DNA of 64,000 bases, from contig CAKRWT010000001.1 in the NCBI GenBank assembly GCA_934418125.1, forward strand, positions 124,001-188,000, in the 5' to 3' direction. This stretch comes from an uncultured Lachnospiraceae bacterium. Its GTDB lineage: Bacteria > Bacillota > Clostridia > Lachnospirales > Lachnospiraceae. Position numbers and translations under genes: made by a program. This document shows, in pieces, positions 63,199-64,000 of this stretch (positions are counted from its first letter, which is position 1; each line of letters begins with the position of its first letter). The notes below the pieces were generated by a model. It did no database searches and was not told the origin of the DNA. It saw only the letters and a list, made by a program, of their open reading frames with translations.

Positions 63199-64000
63199 TT
63201 ATTTTGCATAATAAGCTGCAATCTTCGTTACCGCTTCAATCACACTCTCCACATCTTCATCGCTCATGGCATAATAAAGAGGCAGGGACAGAATCTCTTC
63301 ATAAAGCTTCTCCGCATTAGGACACAATCCCCTGCGATAACCTAATTTCTCATAATATGGGAAATAGTAAGTCGGGATATAATGCACATTACAGTTGATA
63401 TTTTCTGCTGCCAGTGCCTCAAAAAACTGCTTTCTGTTAATCTTTAGCTTCTCCGGTACCATGCGCAGAATATAAAGATGTCTTGTTGTATCCGATTCCG
63501 GAATCTCCTTTTGTACGAAAAGGCAATCCAGCTTGGAAAATGCCTCGTTATATCTTGCTACAATCTCTTTTCTCCGCTTGCTGAACAGGGCAAGCTTATC
63601 CAGCTGGCTGATAATCAACGCTGCCTGCATATCCGTCATACGATAGTTATAGCCCAGTGCAATCTGCTCGTAATACCAGGGACCATCCGGTTCATGCTCC
63701 ATCAGGGAAGCGTCCCTGGTAATGCCATGGGCACGATACAGTGACAGCTTCTGGTAAAGTGCTTCGTCATTGGTCAGCACGGCTCCACCTTCCCCACCGG
63801 TTACCGTCTTAACCGGATGGAAGCTGAAGGTTGTCATGTCCGAGATAGAACCATTCGCCTGTCCCTTATACTTCGTTCCAATAACATGTGCTCCGTCCTC
63901 AATCAGCACCAGATGATGCTCCTTGCAAAGCTTTCTGAGGGGTTCCAGGGCAACCGACTGTCCCGTATAATCCACTGCCACAACCGCCTTGGTTCTGGGT
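63199..64000 (-). CDS. pseC: UDP-4-amino-4,6-dideoxy-N-acetyl-beta-L-altrosamine transaminase (partial)
   Basis: The frame is open to the right edge, so the N-terminal third is missing; about 267 codons are visible. VVAVDYTGQSV, LIEDGAHVIGTKYKG, the PLP lysine in FSFHPVKTVTGGEGGA, YRAHGITRD and NYRMTDMQAALIISQLDKL are the DegT motifs in the PseC form. It aminates the 4-keto sugar made by PseB. With PseG, PseF and PseI downstream it gives a nearly full pathway; pseB would be expected upstream, beyond base 64000. Confidence 0.88.
   Translation of the reverse strand, partial: PRTKAVVAVDYTGQSVALEPLRKLCKEHHLVLIEDGAHVIGTKYKGQANGSISDMTTFSFHPVKTVTGGEGGAVLTNDEALYQKLSLYRAHGITRDASLMEHEPDGPWYYEQIALGYNYRMTDMQAALIISQLDKLALFSKRRKEIVARYNEAFSKLDCLFVQKEIPESDTTRHLYILRMVPEKLKINRKQFFEALAAENINCNVHYIPTYYFPYYEKLGYRRGLCPNAEKLYEEILSLPLYYAMSDEDVESVIEAVTKIAAYYAK

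Noticed and set aside
1-64000. Insertion sequences, transposases, integrases, tRNA or CRISPR
   Set aside because: No transposase or integrase motifs, no regularly spaced direct repeats with spacers, and no tRNA-like cloverleaf were found, so horizontal transfer of the locus is only a possibility.

Overview
The window is one dense surface-glycan biosynthesis locus from a low-to-middle GC Gram-positive bacterium. Gene content (pgl-like and wzy-like genes, DUF6020/DUF6056 membrane proteins, AsnB-type amidotransferases, a pseudaminic acid pathway) and codon use best fit a gut Lachnospiraceae (Clostridia); genus cannot be told from the sequence. Almost every gene lies on the minus strand and runs right to left with short gaps or ATGA overlaps. 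Two small plus-strand units lie inside the right end: 54889-57075 and 58900-59931. No rRNA, tRNA, CRISPR array, insertion sequence or phage gene was seen, and no gene-free stretch exceeds 300 bases.

Right end (about 53.6-64 kb): a pseudaminic acid (Pse) block with pseC (cut by the window edge), pseG, pseF and pseI, a sialyltransferase-like GT52 protein, a GT2, a large membrane protein, and a plus-strand pair of a PLP decarboxylase and an ATP-grasp ligase. pseB presumably lies beyond the right edge.

Middle (about 30-53.6 kb): one complete assembly line. It holds a PglF-like 4,6-dehydratase, a PglE-like aminotransferase, a PglC-like initiating transferase, a PglA-like GT4, an ATP-grasp protein in the place where an acetyltransferase might be expected, a UDP-HexNAc dehydrogenase and 4-epimerase (uronic acid supply), a WecE-type aminotransferase with a GNAT, a GtrA/GtrB pair, several polytopic GT-C-like proteins, a Wzy-like polymerase and an ABC flippase.

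Left part (1-30 kb): a second assembly line. It holds a second initiating transferase (cut by the left edge), a second polymerase, a second ABC flippase, fucosyltransferases of families GT11 (two) and GT10 (one), GT17, GT2 and GT4 enzymes, and a decoration module.

The decoration module (about 12.4-24.1 kb) is the most unusual part. Behind a consensus promoter sit an SGNH protein, a DltA-like adenylation enzyme, a formyltransferase, a DltC-like carrier protein and a DltB/AlgI-like MBOAT. They are followed by a GT4, a NodB-like deacetylase, two AsnB amidotransferases and a second SGNH protein. The order adenylation-formylation-carrier-MBOAT suggests that an amino acid is loaded on a carrier, perhaps N-formylated there, and moved across the membrane onto the glycan. 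This is a hypothesis; the alternative is that the formyltransferase acts on an amino sugar.
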